Assembly (NCBI RefSeq): GCF_033115175.1
Contig: NC_084838.1
Span: 90,361,968 to 90,425,967 of the forward strand
Source: Lepus europaeus
Lineage: Eukaryota; Chordata; Mammalia; Lagomorpha; Leporidae
Length of the DNA stretch: 64,000 nt
Direction of reading: 5' to 3'
Shown: piece by piece, positions 49,701 through 59,696 of the stretch
How positions within the stretch are numbered: the first letter of the stretch is position 1
Layout of the letters: each line of letters begins with the position of its first letter
The notes under the pieces: model-generated
The model's database searches: none
The model's input: the letters and a program-made list of their open reading frames with translations, nothing else
Told to the model about the DNA's origin: nothing
Position numbers and translations under genes: made by a program

Positions 49701-50947
49701 CTGACAAGATATAAATGAAAACTAAACACCTATTGAGAAACTTAAAAGTCAATATTCAATGGAGGATACAAAGCAGCACAAGCCACAGCAAACCAAAATA
49801 AATCCAGGATGGCTACAACAAAAGCAGGCACCTTTGGGAAAAGCAGTATGAATCAGTAAGAGTCAGCTGGTCCATTCACAATTGTATACACTATAAAGTC
49901 ACCAGTAAGAAATAGTAATTGCGATCTGAAATACTATATCACTTCAAGATGAAGTAATACCAATTAGAAGAGAAGAGGAAGAAAAATTCTGAGGAGCAAG
50001 AGTAAAGAACCAAGAGGAAGAAGAAGATAATAAAGACAGAAGCAGCACATACATACACTCACACACACACACACACACACGGTGAGACAATATTTGAAAA
50101 GCAAATGAAAATTTAACATATTCTATACATATGTAAAGATTTATTCCCTCCAACTGGATGATACCTATTTTCCTTCAACACATAGTGAGTACTAAAAAGG
50201 TGTGAACATTCAATTGAATTTGAAGTTAACAATTTATTTTATCTTTTAAGGATTTCTATGCTTACTTCACAGGTTAAAGACCAAGAACTATCAGTATGTC
50301 CTGGCTTTGGTTTTTGCCATTGAAGAGATCAACAGGAACCCGTATCTTTTACCCAACATGTCTCTAGGATTTGATCTCTATAATGTCCCTTATACTCAAT
50401 GGATGACATTGGAGAGTTCCCTCATTTGGCTGACAGGACTGAACAAGTATGTACCAAATTACACCTGCAGGAGACAAAGCAAGTCTGTAGCAGCACTTAC
50501 AGGAACATCATGGGCAACTTGTGCACAGATTGCAACATTGCTGGGACTCTACAAATTTCCACAGGTGAGGGTATGTGGGCAGGGAGGAATAAAAACACAT
50601 CTTCCTGGGTAACATTATGAGGCTTCTCAAAACATAGAAGGAAGTCTTGATATGCATCTTGTAATGTGTATAATCTCAAAGAGTAAGTATTCAGATACCT
50701 GTTAGAGTATCATTTCCTTTGTTTCAGAGTAAAGATGAGAGAGATAGGAAAGCAGATATAGACGTTTCCATAAACTCTAACATTGATAAGTATTTTTTTG
50801 AAAGCTCCCATGAGTGGAAGGTAATGCAAAACACATTGCCTTACTCCCTTTAAAAATGAGATTGTGCTTTGGCTAAAAATGTTTGTTTACATATTTATTT
50901 TTTTATTTATTTAACAAGAAGAGCTAAAGAGAATGGTGGGATGTAGG

Positions 50948-50986
<39 letters not shown>

Positions 50987-53900
50987 ATTCTCCAGTCCAC
51001 TGGTTCACTTCTCAAATGCTCCCAACAGACAGATCTGGGCCAGCCCAAAGCTAGGAGGCACAAATTCTATTCTCCTCTCCACATGGGTGGCACAGGCCCA
51101 AACACTAGTGTTAACGTCCACTGCCTTTCCGGGGACATTAGCAGAAAGCCTGTTCACAACTAGACAAGCTTGAACCCCAACCAAGATTCCGCCAGCATCA
51201 TTAGCAGTGGTTTATGTAGCTACGCAACACTGCAAACCCTGAAATCACATGTAGAGAAATTCTCTGACTCATATTGCTTCCAATTTTCCCTTTTCTATAG
51301 CTTACCTTTGGGCCTTTTGATCCTATTCTGAGTGACAATAGTCAGTCTCTTTCTCTATATCAGATGGCCCCCAAGGATACATCTCTGGCCCTTGGCATGA
51401 TCTCCTTGATACTTCATTTTAGCTGGACCTGGGTGGGACTGGTCATCTCAGATGACCACGATGGAATTCAGTTTCTCTCAGAAGTTACAGAAGCCATGGA
51501 AAGGAACAGAGTATGTGTAGCCTTTCTGGAAATGGTCCCAGTCACTGCAGTGTCATACTTCACAAAAGCTTGGCCATATCATCGCCAGATCAGGCAATCA
51601 TCAGCTGATGTGGTGATCATTTATGGTGATGCTGATTTTCTACTCGGTTTCACTATTAGTATTGACCAAGATTCAATTATATGGAAAGTCTGGATCACAA
51701 CCTCACAATGGGTTATCAATACTGAAAAGAACAATTTCTTACTTGACACTTTCCACGGGACTCTGATTTTTTCACATCACCATGAGGAGATTTCTGGATT
51801 CAAAAATTTTATCGAGACAGCTACCCCTTCCAAATATCCAGAAGACTTTTACCTCGCTGAATTGTGGAATTCTTCTTTTAATTGCTCGATTTCTGAGTCT
51901 CACTATGAAACATTAGAGACCTGTCCTCTCAATGCATCCTTGGCCTGGCTGCCTAGGAACATTATGGACATGTCTATGACTGATGGGAGTTACAATGTAT
52001 ACAATGCTGTGTATGCTGTGGCCCAGACCCTTCATGAAATGATGCTTCAACACGTAGAAATGCAACCAATGTGGAATGAACAAGGACTGACCTTTGCCCC
52101 CTGGCAGGTAAGGTCTCCTCCACTGCATGTCAAGTACTAAAGTTAATGCATATTTCATAAGTGGCGTCTGAGCTGCCCAACCAAATCAGTACAGCATTTT
52201 TCTCCAGAACACACAAGATTCTGCACGTGTTTCATTCTTAGGACAATCTAGACACGAGTAGAAATGGGCATATATTTCAAAATACCCTCTGGCAAGAGGA
52301 TGTGATCATGAATCAAGATGTAAACTTTGTGTTTACAAGGACAACATCCATTCTACCTAATGCCTCCAAAGTAAAAAGAAATACTATTTATCATGAAGTT
52401 ATTCCATGAAAACAGACCAATTTCTTTAAGTGTCAACATGCTTCTGAGAACAATAATGCATACTTTATGTCAATGATCTCTTTGAATTCTGCAACCACTT
52501 TAGGTGCCAATAACATCATTTTGCAGATTGTAGCCTGGAATTAACCAGTGATGAAATGAATGTGTGTAGACATCACTCTAGACTTGATTTCTGCTGGATT
52601 CCCATGATCGCTGAATACGTGGTCTTTTTTTGTGTGTTTATTCTTAAATTGAGTGATACTTTATAAACATTATGATACTCAGTACTCCATAGTGGCTTCT
52701 CTTTTGTTTCATTGCATGATAAAGCTTTATTACAAAGTTGAAATTAAACAATGAAAAGTAAACAGTAATTCAAGCTCACTGTCTCAACAATGAAGCACAA
52801 TTCCTCATAGAATGGTGAACCCCTTTCTTTTAGCTGCACCCCTTTCTGAAAAATATCCAATTCAACAATCCCGCTGGAGACCAAGTGAATATGGATCAGA
52901 AAAGAAAACTGGACGCAGAGTATGACATTCTCAACTTTTGGAATTTTCCAGAGGGTCTTGGCTATAAGGTCAAAGTAGGACACTTCTCACCGTATCTTCC
53001 AAATGACTGTCAATTGTCCTTAACAAAGGATATGATAGAGTGGGCCACAGGAATTACACAGGTATGTTAGACCTAATCATAATGCTTTGCTCTACATATA
53101 AAAGACAAAATATAATGTTAATTTTAATGACTCGCATGATTCATTAATGGTCATATATGAAGATGTAACAAACCACTTCCAGTTTAACATATATTCTTAT
53201 TTACTGATTGGATGAAGAAGAGATAATGAGCAATTTAGATAGTTTTTCAATGTTCTTATATTGGACCTTATAAAATTAATATCACATCCAATAATTTAAT
53301 AGTGTTTATGCATATGGGTATATTTATAGTAGAACACTAAAAAACACTACTTTGATGATCATGGGAGTAGGTCAAAGACTGACTAAAAACACACATCTGA
53401 TTTTCTTCAGATTCCTCACTCTGTATGCAGTGAGAGTTGTAATCCTGGATTCCGGAAATCCCCTCAGGAGGGAAAAGCTTCCTGTTGTTTTGACTGTACC
53501 CCGTGCCCAGAGAATGAGATTTCCAATGACACAGGTAACGTGTGCCTTCTGGAGAGACTTCTTCCATCTCTTTTATATTTTTCAACATCCTACAAAGACA
53601 AACTAAGGACCTCGTAAAGGACTACCGAGAAATTCTTCTTCCTTCCTTCAGTAATTTAATTGTAACTAATATTTCCTTGAAAAAAAAAACAGTATAGGTT
53701 CTTTGAACTACATTATTTGATTCACTGTGGGAGATATACTGTACACACTATTGTCTAAAGAAATCCCTTTTCAGTACCTCACGTTATCAAAGTTTCATTT
53801 CTATCAGGCAAGTTGACACATTATACTATTTTTTGGAAAACTTTTATTTGATAATTATAAATTTTGAAAGTACAACTTTTGGATTATAGCAGTTTTTCCC

Positions 53901-56900
53901 CCCCACAACCACCCTCCCACCCACAAACCATCCCATCTCCTACTCCCTCTCCTATCTCATTCTTCATTAAGATTCATTTTCAATTATCTTTATATACAGA
54001 AGATCAACTTAGTATATACTAAGTAAAGATTTCAACAGTTTGCACCCACACAGGCACACAAAGTATAAAGTACTGTTCGGAGACTAGTTTTACTGTTAAT
54101 TCACATAGTACAAGGATTTAAGGACAGAGATCCTACATGGGAAGTAAGTGCACAGTGACTCCTGTTGTTGATTTAACAATTGACAATTTATTTATGACTT
54201 CAGTAATCACCCAAGGCTCTTGTCAGGAGCTGCCAAGGCTATGGAAGCCTCTTGAGTTCAAACTCCGACCTTATTTAGACAAGGCCACAATCAAAGTGGA
54301 AGTTCTCTCCCCTCTTCAGAGAAAGGTACCTCCTTCTTTGATGGCCCATTCTTCCCACTGGGATCTCACTCACAGTGATCTTTCATTTAGGTCATTTTTC
54401 TCCACAGTGTCTTGGCTTTCCATGCCTGAGAAACTCTCATGGGCTTTTTAGCCAGATTGAATGCTTTAAGGGCTGATTCTGAGATCAGAGTGCTGTTTAG
54501 TACATTTGCCATTCTATGAGTCTGCTGGGTATCCTGCTTCCCATGTTGGATTGTTTTCTCCTTTTTAATTCTATATTATTATTAGCAGACATTGGTCTTA
54601 TTTGGATATATTATACTATTGATATCAAATTCCCATTCTTTGTGAAGCTACATTTGTATAACATTGAAGACACCCCTAATTTCCCAGTGTTTAGCTTTCT
54701 TCTTCACATAGAGCATGTGTTCAGAAAGCTTGTGTCTGGATTAAGAAATTTGTAGATCTTCAACACAAAGGCTAATGATTGTACAGAATTCCCTCTGTGG
54801 ATATGTGTTTCTCCCTGACTCCTAAAACTCGCAGTTGAGTAGGACAGACAGCATACAATGAGATGAACTCAGTGAGGTATCACAGCAGTCTAGTGAAGGT
54901 TGCACAGAGACTGATGAAATGAAATAAGTAACTGAGTGCACATTCTGCTAAGGCCATCATGGACTTTCACAGAAACAGTAGCACTTGTGTTATATCAAAT
55001 AAATGAAGGGAGGAAGAAATTCTGTTATGATTATTGGAAATGGCAGGATAAAAGAAATCAAAAATCTCTCGAGCCCACATCTGAGTGATCTCAGAATGTT
55101 TGTGGTGGGAGCCGGCGCCGTGTTTCACTTGATTAATCCTCTGCCTGCGGCACCGGCATCCCATATGGGTGCCAGGGTCTAGTCCCGTTTGCTCTTCTTC
55201 CAGTCCAGCTCTCTGCTGTGCCCTGGGAAGGCAGTGCAGAATGACCCAAGTGCTTGGGCCCCTGCACCTGGCTCCTGGCTTCAGATCGGCATAGCTCCGG
55301 CCTTAGTGACCATTTAGGGGATGAACCAATGGAAAGAAGACCTCTCTCTGTCTCTCTCTCACTGTCTATCTCTATCTGTCATATAAAAAAATTTAAACTA
55401 AAATAAAAATTAAAAAAAATAAAACAAAATATTTGTGGAAAAGAAAATTTGAAACTAAGTCAATGAAATCCATTTTTCATGAGATAAATGATGACTGGTT
55501 GCATTTTCAAAGCTGAATCCATAGATTAATCCCTTCCCATTATTCTTATGGGTACCAATAAATTCACTGGTGAACACTAGCAATGGCTCAACAACTCAGT
55601 CACACTCATTTTCTAGAACTCTTTCATAGACTAGGAAAAAAGAGTGAACTCATTCATTTTATGAGAACAGCTAAGTTCTCCTGCCCACACTTGGAAATTC
55701 CATCACTAGGTTAGCACTTTACAGGCCTCTGGCCTTCTTAGCTCAATTAACTCCTATCCCAAATGGAGATTTTTTTTCAGAATTTTATTTCATGGCAAAA
55801 TCAGATTTACAGGTAATTCCCAGCAATGGTTTCTGGAAAGTAATGTAAAAACAATCTCAATTATTGTAGGCTAAGGTAATGAAATTCAACTTTTATTATA
55901 TGCAAAATGCAAGGTTCTTTAAGAAAGGCCATGGAAAATGGCATTAAGAAATAGGCTGATTTTGGCACCAAAAAAAGATGAAATCCTAGCACTGGTATTA
56001 CAAATAGGTGTCTAATGAAATTTTTATTTGAAAGCATTACAGAAAGTGAGGGAGAGGCAGAGAGAGATCTTCCATCCACTAGTAAACTCCCCAAATGCCC
56101 ACAATGGCCAAGGATGGACCATGCCAAAGGCAGGAGCTTCTTCTAGGTCTCCAACGTCGGAGTAGTGGCCCAAGCACGTGGAATGTATTCTACTGCTTTC
56201 CTGGGCATAGTAGCAGGGAGCCGGATGAAAAATGGAACACCTGACACTCAAACTGCTGCCCATAAGGGATGCTGGTGTTGCAGCAGGTGGGCTACGGCAC
56301 AATGCAGCCCAGGAAATTAGCAAAATTTTGATACTTCTTTGAAAATAATAAAAAAATAAGTCTTCACTAGGAAAATGCCTGAAATATTTTAATCTTGTAA
56401 GGCTGTTGACAGCACCATAAAACACAAATCACATTTTGTGCCTCAACAGTAGAAGCAAATAGAAGATAATAATGCTCAATATGAGCATTTTTACTAGACA
56501 GTATTCTGCAGACCCTGGCCTATATAATTTTCAGAATAAAGAAATTTTGAAAATTATCAGAACTTAAAAAATAAAACAGGTATTTCATATGATATGCTGT
56601 ATAGTATAAAATCCAGGTAAATTAATGAAAAGCTGAATGCAGTAGAGCCTGAGTACAACTTAATATCGAAAATCCTATTTCTAAATCCCAACATTATGCC
56701 ATTTTGAAAAGAAATTTTAGAACATGACATTTACTATACCTTATTACTTGTACCTAGGAATAAACCTACTGTAAGCTTTCGGAGACTCTAAGTAAAATTT
56801 AAAATACTTAGAAAGTAAAATCTGACATAAGTGATGAGATACTTTCGTGGCTAGAAAGTAGTCAGTGCTAATTTGATCTGCTGACTCAATGCAAATGCAA

Positions 56901-58442
56901 TTCAAATTCCAATATATTTTGTGTTGGAAATAACAACTGGTTAAAAGGTGGGAATGCCTACAATAGCTGATATGAAGTATTGTCATATGTACCTGGATAT
57001 TCAAAAACTACATGGAAATTCATACAGTAGGGTAATGCATGGCTCTCTATGTGGTTAAGGTACAAAAATGAACATACATTTATTTTAAATCCATTTTTCA
57101 TGATCTTTTGTGGTGTATTCATGTTTTCACACAATACATTAGATTATCAAACTCACAGCAGTTTCTCAATAACTGCTTGTTCTTTGAATGAATATACCAA
57201 GTCAACTGACTTCATAATTATAATTAGTTTTGTCCTCTGGGTGTGCCTGTTAGTATTCTGTGAGAATAAAAGCCTGTTCTCACTGAAATGCCAAATGCTT
57301 GAAAATAAGGAGAAGAAATAACAACATTGTTTACTGCATGTTCAGGAAAATGGGCAGAATTGATTTGGAATAATTTCCCAGATAGCATTCTTTATTTTGG
57401 GCCAAGAAAAACAAAAGAAAGGCAATTTGGTTCAATTAGAAAATGAACTGAGAGATGGTGGCCAGTGAATAAGAGAAAAATACTGATGCAGGACTGATGA
57501 CAATTTGGGTTTTCCCTAGACATGGATCAGTGTATGAAGTGTGCAGACCATCAGTACGCTAATGTGGAGCGAAACCAATGCCTCCAGAAAGCTGTGACCT
57601 TTCTTGGTTATGAAGACCCCTTGGGGAAGTCCCTGGCCTGCACAGCTCTGGGCTTCTCTGTCCTCACAGTGCTTGCTTTGGGCATCTTCGTGAAGCACAG
57701 AGACACTCCCATCGTCAAGGCCAATAACCGGGTTCTCAGCTACGTCCTCCTCATCTCCCTCACCTTCTGTTTTCTCTGCTCCTTACTCTTCATTGGACGT
57801 CCCAACACGGCCACCTGCATCCTCCAGCAGACTACATTTGGGATGGTGTTCACCGTGGCTGTCTCCACTGTCTTGGCCAAAACTATTACTGTGGTTCTGG
57901 CTTTCAAGATCACTGCTCCAGGGAGAAGAATTCGGCATTTGCTGGTGTCAGGGGCGCCTAACGCTGTCATTCCCATCTGCTCCCTCATCCAACTGACCCT
58001 TTGTGGAATATGGCTGGGGACCTCTCCTCCTTTCATCGACACAGATGTACACGCTGAATATGCACACATCATCATTGTGTGCAACAAGGGCTCAGCCACT
58101 GCCTTCTACTGTGTCCTGGGATACCTGGGCTCCTTGGCCCTGGGCAGCTTTACTGTAGCTTTCCTAGCCAGGAACCTGCCCGACACATTCAATGAGGCCA
58201 AGTTCCTGACATTCAGTATGGTGGTTTTCTGTAGCGTCTGGGTCACCTTCCTCCCTGTCTATCACAGCACCAAGGGGAAGGTCATGGTGGCTGTGGAGGT
58301 CTTCTCCATCTTGGCCTCCAGTGCAGGGCTCCTAGGCTGCATCTTTGCCCCGAAGTGCTACGTTATTTTGTTGAGACCCGATAGGAACTCTCTGCATGGG
58401 TTTAGGGATAAAGTGCATCCTGGGAGTAATAAGCCCTCTTAA
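25354..58442 (+). CDS. Vomeronasal type-2 receptor B, six exons (predicted complete)
   Basis: Proposed join of exon 1 (25354-25550) with 50273-50564, 51301-52107, 52834-53061, 53411-53534 and 57520-58442. The sum is 2571 nt, that is 856 residues plus TAA, a normal V2R length. Residue blocks: 1-65 exon 1, Q66 split across the junction, 67-163 exon 2, 164-432 exon 3, 433-508 exon 4, 509-549 exon 5, D550 split, 551-856 exon 6. N-glycosylation sequons are visible in exon 2 (NMS, NYT), exon 3 (NSS, NCS, NAS) and exon 5 (NDT). The role is as for receptor A: a membrane chemosensory receptor of vomeronasal neurons. The 24.7-kb first intron is filled with L1 and SINE copies. The link between exon 1 and exons 2-6 is inferred from phase fit, strand and order; exon 1 could instead serve only as a decayed or alternative first exon. 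Confidence 0.82.
25551..28394. other. Start of intron 1 of receptor B, no gene seen
   Basis: Begins with donor GTAGGT. Mostly AT-rich unique-looking DNA. No repeat or open frame that I can support. Confidence 0.6.
28395..28685 (-). mobile_element. Old C SINE copy
   Basis: Tail side TTTTATTTGAAATATAGACAG at the left, GCAGGAAGC and AACTTGAACCAGGCACTTT-like tRNA half at the right. Strongly diverged. Confidence 0.6.
28988..29587 (-). mobile_element. L1 3' UTR fragment
   Basis: Starts with the reversed tail (TTTTATTTAATGAATATAAA), has a C run near 29050 and the same body as 13582-14363. It stops abruptly at a tRNA-Glu-like sequence. Confidence 0.85.
29588..29630 (+). pseudogene. Truncated tRNA-Glu-like fragment
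   Basis: TCCCTGGTAGTCTAGTGGTT and then AGGATTCAGCACTATCACC match the 5' half of mammalian tRNA-Glu (D arm TCTAGTGGTT intact) up to the anticodon arm. The 3' half is missing and the anticodon loop has a changed first base, so it cannot make a tRNA. Confidence 0.75.
29770..30235 (-). mobile_element. Probable solo LTR
   Basis: On the - strand there is TATAAAAGG (from CCTTTTATAG at 29992-30001) and about 90 bases later CCAATAAAAGCTT (from AAGCTTTTATTGG near 29900), the TATA-to-polyA arrangement of a retroviral LTR. The ends are not certain and no internal retroviral genes are nearby. Confidence 0.6.
30300..30480 (-). mobile_element. Old L1 3' end
   Basis: Resembles the ancient L1 3' end (TTGACATTATATACATTTAT, then AATGATGAAATCAAGCT), diverged. 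Confidence 0.45.
30600..31597 (+). mobile_element. L1 3' UTR, 5'-truncated
   Basis: Longer version of the shared L1 3' UTR on the + strand, ending with TGTACTTTGGAAATTTATA and an A-rich tail. The stretch 31150-31597 is the counterpart of 1-445. Confidence 0.8.
31600..32017 (-). mobile_element. Older C SINE (intact counterpart of 447-1226)
   Basis: TTTATTTATT tail at the left, (GA)n at 31712-31746, and the tRNA-like end GGTTAACCTGCTGTGCCAAA at the right. It has no internal SINE. Confidence 0.85.
32030..32335 (-). mobile_element. C SINE
   Basis: Flanked by TCCCTAGGGAA copies at about 32019 and 32336. Older subfamily with GCCAATCCAAAGCCAGGAGC. Confidence 0.88.
32465..32800 (-). mobile_element. 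L1 3' UTR fragment, second subfamily
   Basis: Contains AAGTTCCATGTATTTCATAT, a CCCTCCTCC-type pyrimidine tract and CAACAAATAGTATGAAGAG, like the 3' end of the L1 at 35845. Confidence 0.6.
32801..33224. other. Intron 1 of receptor B, no gene seen
   Basis: AT-rich with a T/G-rich run at 33165-33224 that belongs to the tail of the next SINE. Confidence 0.5.
33225..33569 (-). mobile_element. Young C SINE
   Basis: Duplication GATCTGCTGGCTTT at about 33155 and 33570. Full-length body ending in GGCGCCGGCC at the right. Confidence 0.94.
33582..33922 (-). mobile_element. Older C SINE
   Basis: A-run, then AAAGTGATAGAGAGAGGGAA, GAAGCCAGGAGCC, and a tRNA-like end AACATACTGTTCCACAACAC. Confidence 0.8.
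33923..34440. other. Intron 1 of receptor B, no gene seen
   Basis: AT-rich unique-looking DNA; nothing supported. Confidence 0.5.
34441..34860 (-). mobile_element. Old L1 3' end and flank
   Basis: TTTTTATTGACAAACAGCAA then GTACAATGTAATATTTCTAT resembles ancient L1 3' ends. The right part (34640-34860) is not identified. Confidence 0.4.
34880..35500 (-). mobile_element. L1 3' UTR fragment, diverged
   Basis: Carries the GCACAGTGACTCCTGTTGTT and CTTTGATGACC landmarks of the shared 3' UTR, lacking its extreme 3' end. Confidence 0.7.
35508..35838 (-). mobile_element. C SINE
   Basis: AAAGATTTATTTATTTATTTG tail side (first 20 bases quoted loosely), GCCAATCCAAAGCCAGGAGC and CACTGTGCCACAATGCCAGC end. 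Older subfamily. Confidence 0.88.
38787..39118 (-). mobile_element. C SINE inside older L1
   Basis: Flanked by TACATTTCCTTTTT and TACATATCCTTTTT. Older subfamily body. Confidence 0.9.
39845..40160 (-). mobile_element. C SINE inside older L1
   Basis: Flanked by CTGTTCATTACTTA and CTGTTCACTGCTTA. The body contains GAAGCCAGGAGCCAGGTACT. Confidence 0.9.
40940..41277 (-). mobile_element. Young C SINE in L1 3' UTR
   Basis: Duplication CATTTAGGTCTTT on both sides (about 40915 and 41278). Full-length body with GGCGCCGGCC at the right. Confidence 0.94.
42073..42407 (+). mobile_element. Young C SINE in L1 ORF2
   Basis: Duplication AGAATATATACAG at 42061-42073 and 42407-42419. Orientation opposite to the host L1. 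Confidence 0.94.
46099..48020 (-). mobile_element. Older L1, 5' part, unit B
   Basis: Continues the older L1 of 35845-40347: joining CTTAATCATTACATAGTGAC (left side) with TTTTAACAGCTTTTATGTTG (right side) restores the collinear order seen in the uninterrupted L1 at 3390-3440. ORF2 start near 46192-46383, ORF1 to about 47190, then probable 5' UTR. Counterpart of 5876-7800. Confidence 0.7.
48040..49035 (+). mobile_element. L1 3' end, unit B
   Basis: Counterpart of 7812-8815; broken ORF2 C-terminal codons ([20 protein letters not shown]) and 3' UTR. Confidence 0.8.
49036..50272. other. Intron 1 end of receptor B, no gene seen
   Basis: Counterpart of 8816-10040. Contains (CA)n at 50055-50081 and an extra AATACCAATTAGAAG-type stretch near 49955 not present in unit A. 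Confidence 0.65.
50273..50564 (+). CDS. V2R B exon 2
   Basis: Counterpart of 10041-10332 with the same acceptor, donor and 292-nt length. It encodes [20 protein letters not shown] and ends KFPQ. It differs by one synonymous change (CCC/CCG) and one K-to-E change. Its one-base lead completes the CAG codon of exon 1 at 25550. Confidence 0.9.
50880..51230 (-). mobile_element. Older C SINE in intron 2 of receptor B
   Basis: Counterpart of 10645-10975, with the (GA)n tract extended to about 32 bases (50950-50982). Confidence 0.75.
51301..52107 (+). CDS. V2R B exon 3
   Basis: Counterpart of 11047-11853, 807 nt, the same splice sites. Copy B reads SEVTEAM, VTAVSY, AWPYH, LQHVE and MWNEQG where A has SDVTEAM, VTTVSY, AWSYH, LQQVE and MWNVQG. 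Two further differences are silent. The frame is open throughout. Confidence 0.95.
52834..53061 (+). CDS. V2R B exon 4
   Basis: Counterpart of 12585-12812, 228 nt, flanked by TTTTAG and GTATGT. It encodes the end of the Venus-flytrap domain up to [11 protein letters not shown]. It reads YLPNDC where copy A has YLPKDC. Confidence 0.95.
53411..53534 (+). CDS. V2R B exon 5
   Basis: Counterpart of 13162-13285, 124 nt, protein identical to copy A with six linker cysteines. Donor ACAG|GTAACG. The only difference seen is a silent CCC/CCG change before the last cysteine. Confidence 0.95.
53831..54607 (-). mobile_element. 5'-truncated L1 3' UTR insertion in intron 5 of receptor B
   Basis: Flanked by ACATTATACTATT (53818-53830) and ATATTATACTATT (54608-54620). 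Counterpart of 13582-14363; the C run is shorter. Confidence 0.9.
55111..55395 (+). mobile_element. C SINE in intron 5 of receptor B
   Basis: Counterpart of 14867-15155. Confidence 0.85.
56022..56312 (-). mobile_element. Older C SINE in intron 5 of receptor B
   Basis: Counterpart of 15764-16062. Confidence 0.75.
56313..57519. other. Intron 5 of receptor B, no gene seen
   Basis: Counterpart of 16063-17258, ending in the exon 6 acceptor. Confidence 0.65.
57520..58442 (+). CDS. V2R B exon 6 (seven-transmembrane domain)
   Basis: Counterpart of 17259-18181, 923 nt to TAA. I see only three base differences over the whole exon (TTG/ATG, GAT/GAC, CGA/AGA), one of which changes a residue (L to M just before the first cysteine). 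Helices and class C landmarks are as in copy A. Confidence 0.97.
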
Positions 58443-58586
58443 GTCATAACTCATGAGTTTCCGAAAACAAATAGAGGGTCTGAAGACAAAGCTCTGTCAC
58501 TACTGCATTCAGGTATTAAATGACAATATGGAACTGACTGCAATGTACAAGTGACTTGTGCTTTTTTCTCTAATACTATTTGCATT

Positions 58587-58592
58587 AATAAA
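58587..58592 (+). promoter_or_regulatory. Candidate polyadenylation signal of receptor B
   Basis: AATAAA lies 145 bases after the stop codon of receptor B. The same site in receptor A (18326-18331) reads AATGAA. A weaker ATTAAA follows in both copies (58622-58627 and 18361-18366), so A may use that instead. Assignment is by hexamer and position only. Confidence 0.45.
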
Positions 58593-58649
58593 AACACCAC
58601 CCATCACCTTTTCAACTTTGAATTAAATATGGATTTTCTGTTGTTCCCA

Positions 58650-58971
58650 ATTTTTTTTGACAGGCAGAGTGGACGGTGAGAGAAAGAGAGACAGAGACAG
58701 GCTTTCCTTTACCATTGGTTCACCCTCCAATGGCCAATGAGGCTGGCACACCGCACTGATCTGAAGCCAGGCGCCAGGTGTTTCTCCTGGTCTCCCATGG
58801 GGTGCAGGGCCCAAGCACTTGGGTCATCCTCCACTGCACTCCCGGACCACAGCAGAGAGCTGGCCTGGAAGAGGGGCAACCGGGACAGAATCCAGTGCCC
58901 CGACCGGGACTAGAACCTGGTGTGCCGGCGCCGTAGGCAGAATATTAGCCTATTGAGCCGTGGCGCCAGCC
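58650..58971 (-). mobile_element. C SINE 3' of receptor B
   Basis: Counterpart of 18389-18710 with the same CTGTTGTTCCCA flanks. Confidence 0.9.
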
Positions 58972-59360
58972 CTGTTGTTCCCATTACATCTTCGAAGAAT
59001 CCTACAATCCTTGTTTGATTTTGTTTTTATTATCCCCATTTATGTTGTCTTCCATCTGGCTTTTCAATTATTTTTACTTTTTCATAATATACTAATATTA
59101 TATATTATTAATATTATGTAATATAAATATTACTCTCTTTCTGGTCGTCTAACATGTTTCAATGAGTTGTTTTTTTCCTTTTGAAGAAATACCAGAAGTT
59201 TAATATGCTGGATATAGTATACTTTGATAATTTATATATAGTTTTCTTATTTTTTTGATTTTTTAACACTCCTGAGACTTCTAATATAGATTTTATATTT
59301 CATGTGACTTTTGAAATTGTTCAATTCAAATAGCAAAATTCATACAGTAAAATAAATGCT

Positions 59361-59696
59361 GGCCGGCGCCGCGGCTCAATAGGCTAATCCTCTGCCTGAG
59401 GCGCCGGCACACCGGGTTCTAGTCCCGGTCGGGGCGCCAGATTCTGTCCTGGATGCTCCTCTTCCAGTCCAGCCCTCTGCTGTGGCCCGGGAGTGCGGTG
59501 GAGGATGGCCCAAGTGCTTGGGCCCTGCACCCGCATGGGTACCAGGGGAAGCACCTGGCTCCTGCCTTCAGATCAGCGCGGTGAGGCAGCCCCAGCACGC
59601 GGCCACAGCGGCCAATTGGGGGTGAACCAACAGATAAGGAAAACCTGTCTCTCTGTCTCTCTCTCTCTCACTGTCCACTCTGCCTGTCAAAAAAAA
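59361..59696 (+). mobile_element. C SINE
   Basis: Counterpart of 19100-19435. Confidence 0.93.
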
